DNA of 64,000 nucleotides from Xylocopa sonorina. Lineage: Eukaryota; Arthropoda; Insecta; Hymenoptera; Apidae. Below the pieces are notes generated by a model. It had not been told where the DNA came from and searched no databases. It saw nothing but the letters and a program-made list of their open reading frames with translations. A program made the translations under genes and the position numbers. The stretch is from contig NC_135195.1 in assembly GCF_050948175.1 (NCBI RefSeq), positions 9,700,001 to 9,764,000 of the forward strand, written 5' to 3'. Shown here in pieces: positions 36,059 to 49,920 of the stretch (the stretch's first letter is position 1; the number at the start of each line of letters is the position of its first letter).

Positions 36059-38580
36059 GGGGACGCGAGAAGGGAAGCGGCGCGCGTGTATAAACGGAGA
36101 ACACCGGAGTGAATACGGGCGAGCGAGATGAACGAGAAGCAGACGGAGGATCGAATGGAAGATGAAGAAGAGGCGAGTGTATAAATATAATAAGAATGTT
36201 TCGCATAAACGTCCAGGGACGGCTGAAAGTTTGTATTTATAGATAAGATGCGTATCTGCCATTTGAATCAACTCATTACCCTCGATAAAAAGTTACGATT
36301 ACCACTAATACCCGCGATAAACGTGTCTGTACAGAATACGTGTGGTGTGTACGCTAACCGCTCCATTCACGATACAAGTAGTAATACGCGATGGGTATCT
36401 GCGAATTGGTCTGATCTCATGCTCTCGAATCTTCCAGATAGACAATGAGCCGAGTAAGCTGCGTCTATACGCGGAAGAGATTATTGCGGCGTGGAACGGG
36501 CAACAATTCGAAGCCAAGATTAGGTTACATAAAGTGGCTGAATTGACAGGATCTTTTTTATTCCGATAGAATTTAAAGTTCATACGGATTATTATAGAGA
36601 AAACGATATTTACGACACGGTCCACAGCGGTTCGCGATGCGCGAACACTCCTGCGAACGGTTCTCGCTATTTTTGTGCTCCGAATCCACCCTTGCTGTTC
36701 TTCCCACACGCGTTAAGTACTACCCAGCGTTGCCATTTCTCGCAGAGAAATTTCCCTTCCACGGGCAAAAAGGCGTCACTTGAAGCTATATAAATGGGCG
36801 AGCTATAAGTATCGTCGCCCACAGATTTCCCAACGCCATCACTTTTCCCCCGTGGCTTCGAACACCCCGCATAGCGCGCGAAATTCCGTACGCGCCCGCG
36901 AGCCGCTGCGGTTCCTCGCGCGGGTACGATTATGCGCGCGTAGAAGGAGCACGAGAAGAATAATCGCGAGAAAGAGACGGAACAGTTGGTGCACACGCAT
37001 ACACGCGCGAACGAAGGCGAAAGGATGAAGCCCGAGCCACGGCTAGAAAGAAACGCTCGAGCAGAGCAGTAGACACACTCTTGAATCTTGACCTAGGACA
37101 CGCACCAGCGGCTACGTCACAGTTCGACGTACTACGAAGGCTCAACACGGTCTGTGCCTCTCTCTCTCTCTCTCTCACTCTTTCTCCTCAGCGTGGTGTT
37201 GTACGCGCGGCAGCACGCCTGCCACCCGTACCTGCTCGACATTCACACGGTCCGCCCAGGATGGAAAGGTCGACGGAGGAGCGAGGTCGAGGTTTTTCCT
37301 TGAGCACCGAGAAAATTCTATTCGCCGCAGCTTCGCCGGAAATCGTCGCGTGAGGTCTACGAGTTTCTGCCCGACCATTCCTTGTTTTTTCTTTTTTTTT
37401 TTTGCCCCCCCTTCTTCTACACGGTCGGAGAGTTGTGTACGCCACGAAAGCTGGTTCCTACGCGGCTAGACACGCGGCGGCTTGTTACCGTTCCTCGTTT
37501 TCACCGGGGATCGGCTAATTGCGATCGTTTAAGTTCGTACGATCGTGAATTCTTTGTTTTTACGGGATCCCGGTGGTTCGCAAGGCTGATTGCCAACAGG
37601 TTTCCTTTATTCCGCCGTCGAAACGATTACGAGTTCGCGTATGGGGAATATTGGAAGAGGTTTGAATAATGTAAACGTAATTATAGGAATTACGCCCCGT
37701 GATACGTTATAAAGTCTGGTTGTAAAAAGTAATAGGATAATCTTGCTTATTAAAGCAACCAATACCGGTCTACGCAGACGTTCGTTCATCAAAAGTGTAC
37801 GCGTTCACCAACTGTCAAGTGCAACAAACTAGTCTTTCTTGAAATTCGTTCCAATTAAAATACTTTAAGGTTGATCAGAAATAGCGGGTTCGATTAAATG
37901 TTAATTAATTCAACTTCGACGTGTCGTAACGTACGCATAGGTGAAGTTCTCCCGCGAGCTTCAAGAGAAATCGATTACATACATGCAAAGTACCGGCATC
38001 GACTTAACCACTTATCGGAAAGATTTCTTCGATTCCTTATGTCAGACGTGATAACGTTATCGTAACGCTCCTTATCATATTTCCTTTTTTCCCACACGAG
38101 CAATCTCTCCACTTTTCCCATTCTCCAATTATGTACAAGTACCGTATCGTTTCTCGATAGATCGAGTTAATCAATTATTTCCTTATGCATCGATGAGCAA
38201 GCAATTTGATCGAATTCCTCGAAAAAATAGTACCACGTCATCGCCAGCTTGAGATATCGAGAAATGAAGATCTTGAAATCGACAAAAAATACACGAGCGT
38301 ACAAAAAAAAAGAAAGGAACGCGGGAACATCCAGAAATCGTAATACATACGACGAAACGAAGCGCCGCAAACGCGCGAAGCTCCGCAGGTACCGAACCGA
38401 AGGTTACCAAAGAAGATTGCGGTGGTGTCTCAAGGTTTCCACGGTCGAATTCCACGGTGTCGATCGGAGGGAACGATTCGACTGACAGCACAAGCGACGA
38501 CGCTTTCCTCCGTCCGGACGGAAGTGCCACGTCGGGTGCATTGTTGCGAGTCGAGTGTACGGGACACGGATTGGCCAAAT
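36059..38580. other. Presumed intron, no gene recognised
   Basis: Includes a (CT)n run at 37158-37176 and an AT-richer stretch at about 37670-38170. The open frames are chance. Confidence 0.4.
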
Positions 38581-38925
38581 GGAGCGAGAGAGAAAGAAGA
38601 AGAAAGACAGAGAAAGAGGCGAGGTTCTCCAGTCGTTTGTGTCCGTGCATATGCATACGCCTTGCCGTCCCTCGTGTGTACGTACGTGCGCACACACGTG
38701 CGCATTCGCAAGTGGAAAGAGAGAGAGTGGAGTGTAGGTGGGTCGGTTGCGAACCACTTCCTCTCGGGACGTGTGCGGTCTTCGAATAATCGGATACTCG
38801 TGCGTGCTGCATCGGGGAAAGGATGTGCACCGTTGTGTGCGCGGTCAGAAAGAGAGTGAGAAAGAGAAAGAGAAGCAAGGGGAGAAGGAAAAGGAGAAGA
38901 AAGGAAAAAAAAAGAAAACAGGAAG
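38580..38925. repeat. Polypurine-rich tracts flanking a GTAC/GCAC alternating segment
   Basis: Plus-strand purine tracts lie at about 38581-38622 and 38849-38922, built of GAGA, GAAA and AAGG units. Between them, at about 38640-38705, is alternating purine-pyrimidine sequence (CGTACGTACGTGCGCACACACG). The 313-codon minus frame 38183-39124 owes its length to these tracts and contains Phe/Leu/Ser-rich low-complexity peptide, so it is not called. Confidence 0.6.
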
Positions 38926-41900
38926 AGCTGTTCGATGCTCGAATAACACTTCTTTGTACACCCTTTTCATAAAACGTCGCGGCGGTCCCGTGGCCGCTTT
39001 TACGCACGAAATAATCCGCGGCGGGGAAACTCGATAACGCGCGCGTTACCCCGCGGATATCGCCGGATCCTCGATTTAACGCCGTGGATCGAGAACGCGC
39101 GACAAATGCATCGACGCGACGCATCGAGTCCCGCGTTAGGGGAAACGAGTTAACCGGCGACTATCGCCGACCGGTTTATGATTTCCAACGGGCTTCATTT
39201 TTGGCGGTCGCCGCGCGACCGCTGTATGTAAAAGCGCATATCGCGGCGACTACCGTAACCTTATTTCCTTTTCTGGTGTTCACGGAAAAATTCGTAAAAC
39301 CGACATCCACGCTTGATTATATAATTGCCATTCGAGAGCGAATTTCGCGGGTGCATCGAGTTTCGTGAAATTCGAACTGGTGACGAAAGAACACAGAATA
39401 CGCGAGAAAGATCTCTGTCTTCCATAAGAAAAGAACAAATTTGCATAAAAAAACGTCCACGGTGTACTGGCGACAGCCGCACTTAAATGCCTGGGACGTG
39501 ATCGTAAATATTAGTTTCTTGATTGCTCGGTAATAGCTCGATGCCCAGCTATGCGACCACGGGCTAACGGTATCGATACGCGCGTATCGTCGCGATGCAT
39601 CGTGTCTCGATGCACTCGTAACGCCAAAAAAAAAAAAAAACTGGGGAAAAAAGAAGAAAAGAAGAGAAAAGAAAAAAAGTATACGGGAAAATCGAAGCAC
39701 GTAGAGGTGCGTTCGATAGCGTGGCATACAGGAGGAGCCAACGAGTGCCGGTGTGGAAGCGCATAGACGGCCGGTCGCGTCTGTTACGATAAACTTGCAG
39801 AACCATTCCACGCAGAGGCGTTTTGCAAGGGAATAGCTCGTTTACAGGCGAATAATCGTTGCATACGACGCGTGACGCTCTACCGTGGTGGAATTTCGCC
39901 AAGCATCGGGTACGTAGAGCAGAGCTCCGGTGTACGGCCGCGGTACGACGCGCTCGACCGGCCGCTACCATACGTACCAGCAGGATAAAGAGAGGAAAAG
40001 GAAGGAGAGACGGGACAAAGGTCTGACAAAGGAAGAGTAGGAGGCGGGTGAGGAAGGCCACCAGGTGGAATAAAGAAGAAAAGCGACGAGCAGGAGGTTA
40101 GGGCCGAACCCTCGTCGTCCTCTCGTCTGCGCGTCGTTCGGTGGATATTCGATATCGGCCGTTCGCGTATCCACGAGTATTGGCCCCCGGGTCTGGGCCA
40201 GCGTGCGACAAACAAAGACATTTTCCACTTCCGATCGGGCCTGCAAGGGCCACTTGAACCTACCTACCGGGCACGAAATTCTATCTTATCCGGTCTCACG
40301 GGATCGTCGAGATTCGTTCCCGCGGCGGACCCGACCGGACGAGAGAGGAGCCACCATGATAAATCGGAGGATCGATCGGCTAACAGATAGAGGCCCGATA
40401 CGCAACGAGAAACCTTTTCGACTGGAAGGAAATTATGCGCTTACGTGCCTCGAATTTTTCAAATAGTCTGTCCATAAATACGACAGCTATTTGTATATAC
40501 CATCGTAGTTATTCCTGTAGCCCTTCCACGTCGATTGGCCAGCTCCGTCAGCGATAAATTGTCCATCGCTTAACAGTAGATTCGCGTGACTCCGAAAACG
40601 AAGTACCGTGGCCGACGACGCGGTACCGGATTCGAGGCAAAGGTCCGAGGGATGGACCCGAGAGGTCGTTTCCCATCGAGCGAACCTCGCTAGACGCGAC
40701 GAAACGCGTCGGTCGCCTGACCTACGGTGAAGTTTAACGTCCCTATTAGCGGATGTCATTTGAATGGGAATGTAATAAAAGTCGCGTGCAGCATAATTTA
40801 ATTCAAGGTCGTGCACACTCGCTTTCGAGCCAGATGCAGAAGAACGCAATTACCGGGGACCGTGAGCGGCAGCGCGCCCGCCGGTACACGTAATTATACA
40901 TGCGCGTCCCCGCGCTTTTTTATCGGACAGGCAATATTTCGCGGTCGAGCTGCGACTCGTGACGGGACCGCGATCCCGTAGGAATCCGCCTTGGCTACCG
41001 TCTGGCCAGGCGCAAAAATTATGCGGTGCGCGTAATTGGGCTTAATAAAATTCGTGTCTTTGCCGCGGACCGCTCGTCGAACCTCGATCGAAGAGTTTGC
41101 GGTCGAAACGAGGCGGGCACCGAACGCAATTACCAGCCTGCGTATGTATTCCCTTTCGTTTATGGAAACTTTCAATCAGTACAAAGTGTGGAACGTCGAC
41201 GCGTGCAAAAATATGCGCGTCGCGATCATCAGAAAATGAAACGGAGCTACCTTGTAATCGAGACTAAGGATTTTCGAGAGGCTGAAGAGGAGGACGTTGT
41301 AGCGCGAGGAAATTTTCCGCGTACGTGCATACGAAGGATTTTATTCGTTTAGAGTCTGCGCGTTAATGTGGCTATTACTAATTAGAAGAAGCTCCCAATT
41401 TCGGGTCGTCCATTTTAATGAGAAGTAACGGTCTTCTTCCTCTTCACCGAGTTACGCGCATCACAGAGGCTGATACTCGAACGTTTCCGAGTTATTTGCT
41501 CTTCGAGGTCTGTTTAAATACACCTTAAGTGCGCGTTACCTTGTTCGGCTATTTGCAAGTAGGTATATAGATAGCATTGGTACAACGTGTATCATTTGTA
41601 CTGCAGCGGCTCCCTAGCTCCGTATCAAACACCGGTTCCGTTCCAACATTTTTTTTACTTTCCCAACACGGAAACGTATCAGAAAACGTTCGCGTTATCC
41701 GCGCCTCGTTCGTAATTCGCGCTCGCGTTCGATGTTACTTGTAACACGGTTTCAGCAAATTACGAACGCGTCTCACTTTCCCAGCCGGGTCTTCAATCCG
41801 TGCTCCTGTCCGCCTACCATCACCCTCGTCCCCTTATCAAACGCTCATCACCGTATCGTATTAACAGGCCTGTCGTCACGCGTTACGCGCAATTGAATCA

Positions 41901-44900
41901 CGCTACCGCGATGAAATCGCGACGAATCGAGAAACGGCCGGCGATAAATGACCGGATAAGCCGGAGGAAATTGCGCGTTCGGAGATTTTTCAAGGAGGGC
42001 CTTCGCAGCGCGACGACGACGACGACGGCGGCGGCGGTGGTGGCGGCTGGGCACGCACGAGCGCCCGTAAAAGAAGCAACGAGAGAGCCGAGCCCGTGAA
42101 GATAGCGAAAAGGGCGGTTCGCCGGGCGAGCGACCTCTGGTCCGAGGGTAGTCGGTGCACATGGCAGACAGAATAAATAAAAAACGAGAAAAACCGCTCA
42201 TTTCAGCCAACGCGCTGTAAACATCTGCTAGGCGGGGGCACGTTGGCCCGTGAAAGGTTCTCAACCGGTGGCGACGTGGCTACGCACCGCTAAATTCATC
42301 GCCGACAGCCTCCGGATCCCCTCCACGTGGATCTTTTCTTCTTCTCGCCAACGATACTCCACGGTCCACCTCGTGCATTCTACTTTACGACCTCTCCTCT
42401 CTTTCGCCGTGGCTTAAGTGTCGATCGAGTTTCGTGCATGAGAACGGAAAGGCTCCGGTGTGGGTAGGCAGCTGCCACTGAGGCCAACAAAGGCAACAAC
42501 CACCGTCCTCGCCACGGGTCGCTACTATATTACCACCGCTGTACCATTCGTTCGCGTACCAGTCACCGATTTCCTCCTGTTTTCCGCCTTTTGTCGAGAA
42601 CGATCTCTTTAGGAGACGCACAAAAGCCTGGAGAGTTCACCGGAACGCGTTGGTACTTTGCTTTCGAGAGGCTGTTCCAAGGATCAATCAACTACTGTCC
42701 GAGGATTCGAGACGCGAGGGGTTGATTGCGAGAATGGTACCAGATTGGACTACGTTTTCATTTCCTGAGGACGTACACTCGCACGCTTCGTGTTACCCGA
42801 GTCACAGATCGTGTTACGTCGTTGCCTGCTGTATAATAATTGAAATACAAAATAATTACGATTCCCAGCCCTTCGACATCGAGCTGAAGGCTTCGTCGGA
42901 GAAAGCGCGGGAAGTTTCGACATCGTCGGCCGCAAATTGAACCGCGGAGGAACGGGGCGGACGGTTCCACGGCCTCGTGGGCCTAAACGAGATGAATGCC
43001 GAGGCAGAATCGGCGTGCGTGACAAAGCGTGTCGTTGGCTCGACCGAAAGAAGGAAATTTGACGACCGATGACGACGACTACGACGACGTTGCATTGAGA
43101 GAGGAGGTTTCCCTCCACCGCCGCTTTGAAATTCCTTCTCGCCGGCGGAAACTCTTAATTTTGTGGCCGATTCTGGGCTCCGAATGGAAAAAAGGGACGG
43201 CGTTTCGAAAACGGGCACGGGCAAGGCCTCGCGACGGCCATCTGCGACTCGGGTCAGAAAACCATGGCCTGTCATGGGCTATTCAGATACGAGACTAAAA
43301 TAATTTTTCAGATAATTGCCTCTTTCCTCTTCCTGGACGCACGCACACTGCTACGTACGAATACCGTTGCCACGTTACGCAGGAATTATTCTGAATAACT
43401 CGGAACCGCAGAAACGAGCGTTACGAAGTTTCCAGAGGATACAGTTGGTTTCTTGGTCGCGGTTAAACGTCCCTCGATCCACTTAAGAAGCGATTACGAT
43501 AAATGAAAGACGAAGTAAACGGAAAGCCAACGCGAAGACGGCTCGACCACGATCGTGGGTTATAGGGGTGCGTTGAAAAAACGACGAGGCGATGTACAGG
43601 CGAACAATTTTCTAATCAGGAGTAAATTTAAGAGTAACCCGCTCGATCGTTGAACGCTGTCCCCCGTGCACGTGGAGTACAATTTATCCGAACTTCTTAT
43701 TCGTGCCGGTAGCTACTCCTTTCGAGTAAGCGCGTAACAAAGGCGCGATAATAATAATTTGATTCACAAGATTTCTACGGGAGAAGAATGCGACCTATAG
43801 AGAGCAACACGTGCGAGTTTACCGTTGTAAATTCGTGAAGAGCAAATAAAAATCCCATATACTAACACTCTGGGAATCCACTGCTCCCTAGCCCTCTCTG
43901 TTCCTCTCTCTCTCTCTCTCGCTCTTGCTGAACCTTAAGCGTTTGACCACACCGGGCGAACAAGTCGTAAAATACTGGGAAAAGATTCTCCCCGTCCCGT
44001 GGGCAGCTTTTTACGAAGACGCGTGAACAGGCGGCGGGGACCCGCGTACGAGTCTATTAACACGGTTTCATCGTCGACACAAATCTTCCGTTTCGATGGA
44101 AAAAGCGAGTGGCGAGTGGCTCTGACCAGACGGGAGCAACGGGGCGCGTGCTAGCGCGCGATAAAAAAAATCTCCCGTCAGACCATTCGAAATTCCCACT
44201 AGCATCCCTTCCGCGTACATTATCGAGAGACGATACGACGAAACGAACATCCACCCGTTTCGTTCCCTCGAATCGTATCACTGTTACGTGTCGCCCGGTT
44301 ATACGATGCACCGTGCAACGTATAATTTCTCTTTGTCGCGTCATCATCACTCCGTTCGATGTTGAATTTTTACATTTCTACAATGTTATCGAAGGCTCGC
44401 GGGAATAAAGTATATTCGTTTGTATCTGCTGGTTAAACGGTTTTGCAAAAGAAACCTCGGAAACGCGGCGTGTTTAGCTGAGCGCGCGCTCGTGGCGCGG
44501 GGCACGCTTACACGATTCAGGCTACGGCTTCCTTCCTCGTGTCGAACGAGCAACAAATACGCGTACGTACGTACGAGGAACTCTCCTCTATCTAACGTGC
44601 CGGGTACAAATAAACCAGCCTACTATACGCGCGATAACCGCGTTCGCCTATTTTGCTAAACAAACAAAACTGTCCCCCGGCAGCTGGCACGCGTCGCCCT
44701 CGCCTCGCGGTGGTTCTCCATCGGCGAACGGAGACGGAGAAAGTTTAGCTCATCGAGCGAGTCCTATTTGCGGGCTGGTACACACCGTGTGCTCTGTAGA
44801 ACCGGTGCTGTTGTCGCGCTCGCGTATGTCGGCCGCGTGTGTCACGGTTAACAGAATCGAGGGACGGTTTAATAGCGAGAGCCCCGGCTCTTCCTTCCCA

Positions 44901-47900
44901 AGCGATGGCGCGGCGGGCACCGGAGCGGGATCGTGGATCGCGCCGGTTCGCGTCGCTGGTTACGCGACGCTGCAGCTAACGACCTGGATAACCAGCCGTG
45001 ATGTTTCCAAAGTAACGTCATCGTTCGCCACGATGCGACACGAGGCGACGAGTCTGGCGACGGAGTCGCTCATTACAACTTCCGGTCCAGGAGAGCGAGC
45101 CAGAAAGAGAGCAGCCGGGGAGAGAGGAAGACGACGAGACCAGAGATCACGAAGCGGCGACGCCGAGGGATAGGGAATCAGCGGCACGACGAACCGTCGT
45201 CGACGAGGGAACGGGACAGAGAACGTCGAAGGAAGCGAGACGCGCGATGGGGGCGAGAGAGTAAGATAGATAGATGGATAGAGAGAGAGAAGGTAGGAGA
45301 ATCGAGCGAAAATGCTCAACAAATAGCCACATCCTCATAATGGAACGGCGTATCAAACTCATTAGACGTCGTTATTGAATCGACACGATTACGTTCCGCA
45401 GAAAGATCCGATCTTTCCGTTAAAACTGCACGATCGGTTCGAACGGTCGCCACCGCGAGCATCGATACTCGGGGCAAATGGTTCGATAATCGTTGGTAGA
45501 CGATTTAAGTAACCACTCCGTGGACCAAAATAAGATGAGACCAAAAGGATAACGAAACTGCCTTCGAAGCTACGATATCGCAGATACATCAAATGCTAAT
45601 GATACGTGCGCGCTAATGATCCCTCTGCTAGAGGATCCTATATCGTTGCACGCGGAGCATTTGCCATTGGTGCACGCGTACTTATTAAGCGTGGACTGTA
45701 AAGTCGTCGCACCGAAAAACGAAACGACGAACGCGTTTCTACTTGTTTCGAACTGTTTCTCATTTCATTTTGGCAATCTTCAGGATCGTCCGGACGAGCA
45801 TCGATTGGCAGCGAGGAATCACAGCGGCTGCGTATACGACGGTGGCACGCGGTCGAGAGATTTAGGCGCGCGAGAGTGCGGGAACCGAGAGTCGCGTTAT
45901 GGCAATGATTCATACCAGGTATGTTAAACTGGTTCCGAGGCGGGCTGCAGCCGGCGGAAAAAAAGGATCGTGGCCCGATCTACGGGACACAATGCGACGT
46001 TAGAGAGAAAACGGGCTCCGCGGAGGTAAATATGTAGATCCGCAACCCTGGCCCCCGCTACCGACGAAAGGGTGGAGTTGGCTGGGAAAGCAGGAAGCTG
46101 GCGGATTTTATGTAAGAAAAGAAAACCACCGTTGACAACTACTGAAATTAGTTTGTTCGAGGGGAACGATCGAAAACGCCATGTTTTCCTTTCGTCGATC
46201 CCCTTTCTTGCCGGTGTCGTGTATTCGCAATTATTTATAATACCCCTGAAACCAATCATACTTGCACCACTCCTCTATTCTAATACGCGTTTACGCGCGA
46301 TGACCGACGACACTTTATGCGATGCAGGAAATTAAGCGTGCTCCTTTTGAGAAACGGAGCAATTCCAAAGTACGCATCTATTACTACTTTTTGCGAAAAT
46401 AAAATAGGGAACAGCATAGTCCTCGAGCTGTTCGTTTTTCGCTCGTACCATTCGAAAGACGTACAACTTGTTTGAATCGCATGAATCACCCTGTACGCGC
46501 AACCTTGCCTCTAATCTACGCTCGCTAATGCAGAAATACCGGTGACTAATTTCACCCCGTAAAAATGCTGGGACTCGCGCAGCGTAATATGCCATGATAC
46601 TGTAATAAATGAAAATCGATCTGAAAGGAAGTACGGTAATCATTCGGCGAGTCCACGGTGCCGCACACCACGCAGAAGCGTCGAGCAGCCGCTAACCCGC
46701 GCGCGTTTCGGTCGCACGACACCGCAGCGGTTCTCAAACGGCGTCCAGAATGAAACGACGCGAGAAAGCCCGGCTCGTCGAACGGAAGGAGCGATAAAAC
46801 ACGTACGGAAATCAGTCGCGGGTCCTGAATTTAAAAACGCGAACAGTCTTGACACCGTTCTAAGTGTTCGAGTCTAATGTTATTGGACGGTCAATATTAG
46901 CGCGTCTCACGTGATACCACCGAACGGCGACCACCATACGGCTTCCTTCTACACGCCATCGTTTTCCCTCCTATCCGTGGAATGCTTTAGGCGTTGTTGG
47001 AACGATGCCGTTTGCCGGGTATATATATATATAGGTTATATCCAGATATAATAAAACGTTATCGAATAGATATCGAGGCCGGTGCAACGTTCCTCTTGCG
47101 GAACCGTAGCAAAATAAATCGCATAGATTTACCGACTTCGAATTCCGTTCCTCTGTGTCGCACAATAATCGAGATCGCGCGTCGTTGTGCATCGCGTTAA
47201 ATTTAGAAATGAACGATTAAACGAACGTAAAAATGTAACGACTTTAGCTAGTAAACTGATTTACATGGAGAGCGTCGGCGTTAGTAATACGAGCGAGCGT
47301 ATCGAGCAGAAGGATTAAAGAGAGGAAAGGGAATCGCGTTGCTTTTTCCCGGTGACTCGAAAATTCGACGCATGCATCCGTAACAGTAAGTCCACGGGGG
47401 ACTGGCAAGCGGCCAATTTGGAATTTGCAAAACTGTATCGCATGGGGTAAATTGCGCTCACGTTTGTACGTGACGACAGATGCGGCTGCGGTGGTCGAGA
47501 ACGAGGTGTAGATGATCGATCGACGCGGCACGTGCTATCGATAAACGCGCTCCTTCCGCGTATACTTATACACGTCTGTGCCTCGTCGTGCTTTTATTTC
47601 GGGACGTTTTATTCATTAATTTAACGTTTTTATCGCGTCGTTCGGAAAATAAGGAAGATATCAAATAAAATGTAACAGTCAATAACAAATGGAAGCGAGC
47701 GTTCTCGATCATAGGCTATTAGAATCTAACGCGTTCATAAATTAAATTATAAAGGAAAATTAGATAAAAAAAAAAATAATGAGTACTATAGTAAATAATT
47801 CAGGAATGGCTTCGCAAAAAGTAGTAACAAAATGTGCGCCCTTTTTCTATAATTCTTTTTTCGCTGGGATATTAAATCGTATCGCGTTGCAGCAGCGGAA

Positions 47901-49804
47901 AAATGCAAATACGGGTGGGCACGGATCGAGGCGGTTTCGAACGAGAAGAGCCGTTTTTAATCTTCGAGATTAATCGGTAAAAGCATGAATCTCACGGAAC
48001 GTAGATAAAAGATAGGCCGGAGGCGGAGTATTGATGACTCCGATCGGAGTTACGCGATTATTTATCAGGCGCGCGATCTCTGACAGCTGTTAAGATTTAA
48101 ATGGCAAGCCACGTGGCGCCGTGCAGCGGCCGTCGAGGGTTTTCATAATTTCGAAACGCGTCACGGGACGAACGTGTCCCGATAGCACGGCTTAGATCGC
48201 TCAATAAAGGCAACTGTTTTGCTATTCAATGGAAAGATTATCTTTTCACGGTGCACAGCTTGGAGAAAGAGCACAAACGCGTTCGTTAAGCATGACGTGT
48301 TTTCTACGCCGAGACTTCTCGCGCGCTCAATGAAACGAGACTCGTATACGTATACGTACATCTGCGTATGTACCTATCTATACACGTAAAGGGGAAGAAA
48401 TTGTCATTTTCACGTCGCTTAGAATTGTCGAAACGAAAGGCTCCAAAGTTATTGAGCACGACTTATCCGCTGGATAGCGTGGTAAAAAAAGGTCGGAAGT
48501 AGGTGTGTAACGTCTGTGTCACGTACGTTGTGTCTGTTATTTTTGTTTGTATCCGACTGTGCTTTGACATTTGGGAAGAAGGAAGGTGCTCGTAAAACTT
48601 CCACCCCTAACATTCTGTTTGAAATTCTCCGAATTTAACGGTCGTCGACATTTTGTGCCCTCTAGCGAGCGGCTGGCTTTTGGCCACCGTAAACATTGCT
48701 AAATCGCGGCGTTACGAGACAACAATTACCGTTTAGTAAACTGTTATCACATCTCGTACGAATAAACAGTTGTTTTTATTCATCGGTAAAGTTCGATGCT
48801 AATAAACTTTCTCTTAAAAGCAGCCGCAATTGCGGAATACTTTTAGCCGCCATGATGAATCCAGTAATGCCGAGCCATTGCGAATTTCTATATCCAGATG
48901 CATCGTAGAGGAGTGCCCTGACAAAGTATAACGTCACTATTCTTGACACCTTTCCTGGAAATCTTGACGTAGAAAAAAGAGTATGCGAAGACGGGTGCAG
49001 CAGGAATAAAACAACGGCAAGCTCGATTTTGCCGTTTCGAGGAACGCCTGCACGTTGGCGAAGGTTACGAAAATGTCATCGATCTCGAATGCCCAGCGTG
49101 ATAGGCGACGATTCTTTATTTATGAGAGTGGAACGACGCGCAGCGTCCTCGCACCATTACGATCGATCGAAAAATGAAATTTGTTCTTTTATAATAAAAC
49201 GCATGCTCAGCCTGATCGCGAAGGTACGTCCACGACCTACGGCAGGGTTCACTGCACGACGACGTTCCGTCGAGCTTCCAAACAAATTTGCTTTTCGAAG
49301 TTAGATTGGTTTAATTACACCATTACTTGATACCGCGTTTCTCGCGCCACGCTCACGCCCGTGCCAATGAACTGTCAGTGGTGCTATACGTGACAGATTC
49401 CGGTAACGAGGAATGCAAAATAACGTACTACGCGCAGCGAGGCTTACGTAAAACTAAGATCACGGAACGCTTGAGAAATGAATCTAGACAACATTATCCA
49501 CGAACGTTTCGTCATTTATCGAACAACCGTTAAAAACTATTTTATAGGAGTAATTTACACGTAGCCGTATAAATTACTCGTTGGCTCTTTCGACATAGAT
49601 ACACACTATGCGTAACGGTTAAAGAGTACAACGAATATCTTTGTTGACGTGCACTCGTACGACTCGAACGTTTCCAAGACCTTCGACGTGTTAAGCCCTT
49701 GTACAATCACGATTTATCGAGTCACGGCTCTCTCCGTTTACTTTTCGACTATAAAATTTATCGTCCGTCGATAAATCGTTATCGAGCCATATTTCGAGTA
49801 CGGA
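38926..49804. other. mex3: Presumed intron proximal to mex3 exon 1, no gene recognised
   Basis: Holds a 15-base A run (39626-39640), purine-rich sequence at about 39990-40090 and 45100-45300, a (CGA)n to (CGG)n tract at 42011-42047, a CT run ending at 43920, a TATATATATATA at about 47020-47033, and AT-richer sequence around 47580-47870. No domain, splice-compatible exon or RNA gene was recognised. Confidence 0.4.
42011..42047. repeat. (CGA)n/(CGG)n trinucleotide tract
   Basis: A CGA run passes directly into CGG and then GGT units. It gives a Thr/Ala tract in one plus frame and an Arg tract on minus, neither supported as protein. Confidence 0.8.
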
Positions 49805-49910
49805 TCACAATTGATACGTGGCGGCGTTTTCATAACGGGTAAAATAAATATAGTAGACGGCCGCGAGAAAGGAATCCGCGAGTTCGCGAGACAAGTCGAG
49901 GTTATGTTTT

Positions 49911-49920
49911 CGCTTACCTT
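49911..49920 (-). other. mex3: Splice donor of mex3 first coding exon
   Basis: On the minus strand the junction reads CAAG|GTAAGCG, close to the consensus AG|GTAAGT. The last exon base is 49918 and the intron begins at 49917. The intron is phase 1, so the first base of the glycine codon of GRQG is in this exon and the other two are in the next. Homology to MEX3 proteins stops exactly here: the open frame continues into unrelated residues (KRKHNLDL), which supports a real exon boundary rather than sequence divergence. Confidence 0.9.

Larger units (their letters stand above)
1..49917 (-). other. mex3: Presumed first coding intron of mex3 (incomplete, runs off the left edge)
   Basis: No frame left of the donor continues KH1 (expected Cys-Lys-Ile-Lys just after the GRQG loop) or encodes KH2 with its GPKG loop. 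The next coding exon is therefore probably beyond position 1, giving an intron of at least about 50 kb. This is inference. A short internal exon without a methionine could have been missed, and nested genes or non-coding RNAs cannot be excluded. The interval carries the Tc1 element and several repeat and CpG-rich segments listed separately. Confidence 0.6.

Noticed and set aside
35510..36271. 253-codon minus-strand open frame
   Set aside because: Explained by the CpG-dense patch and GA run. No domain was recognised.
38183..39124. 313-codon minus-strand open frame
   Set aside because: Phe/Leu/Ser- and Arg-rich low complexity produced by polypurine tracts. No domain, and long frames exist on the opposite strand over the same bases.
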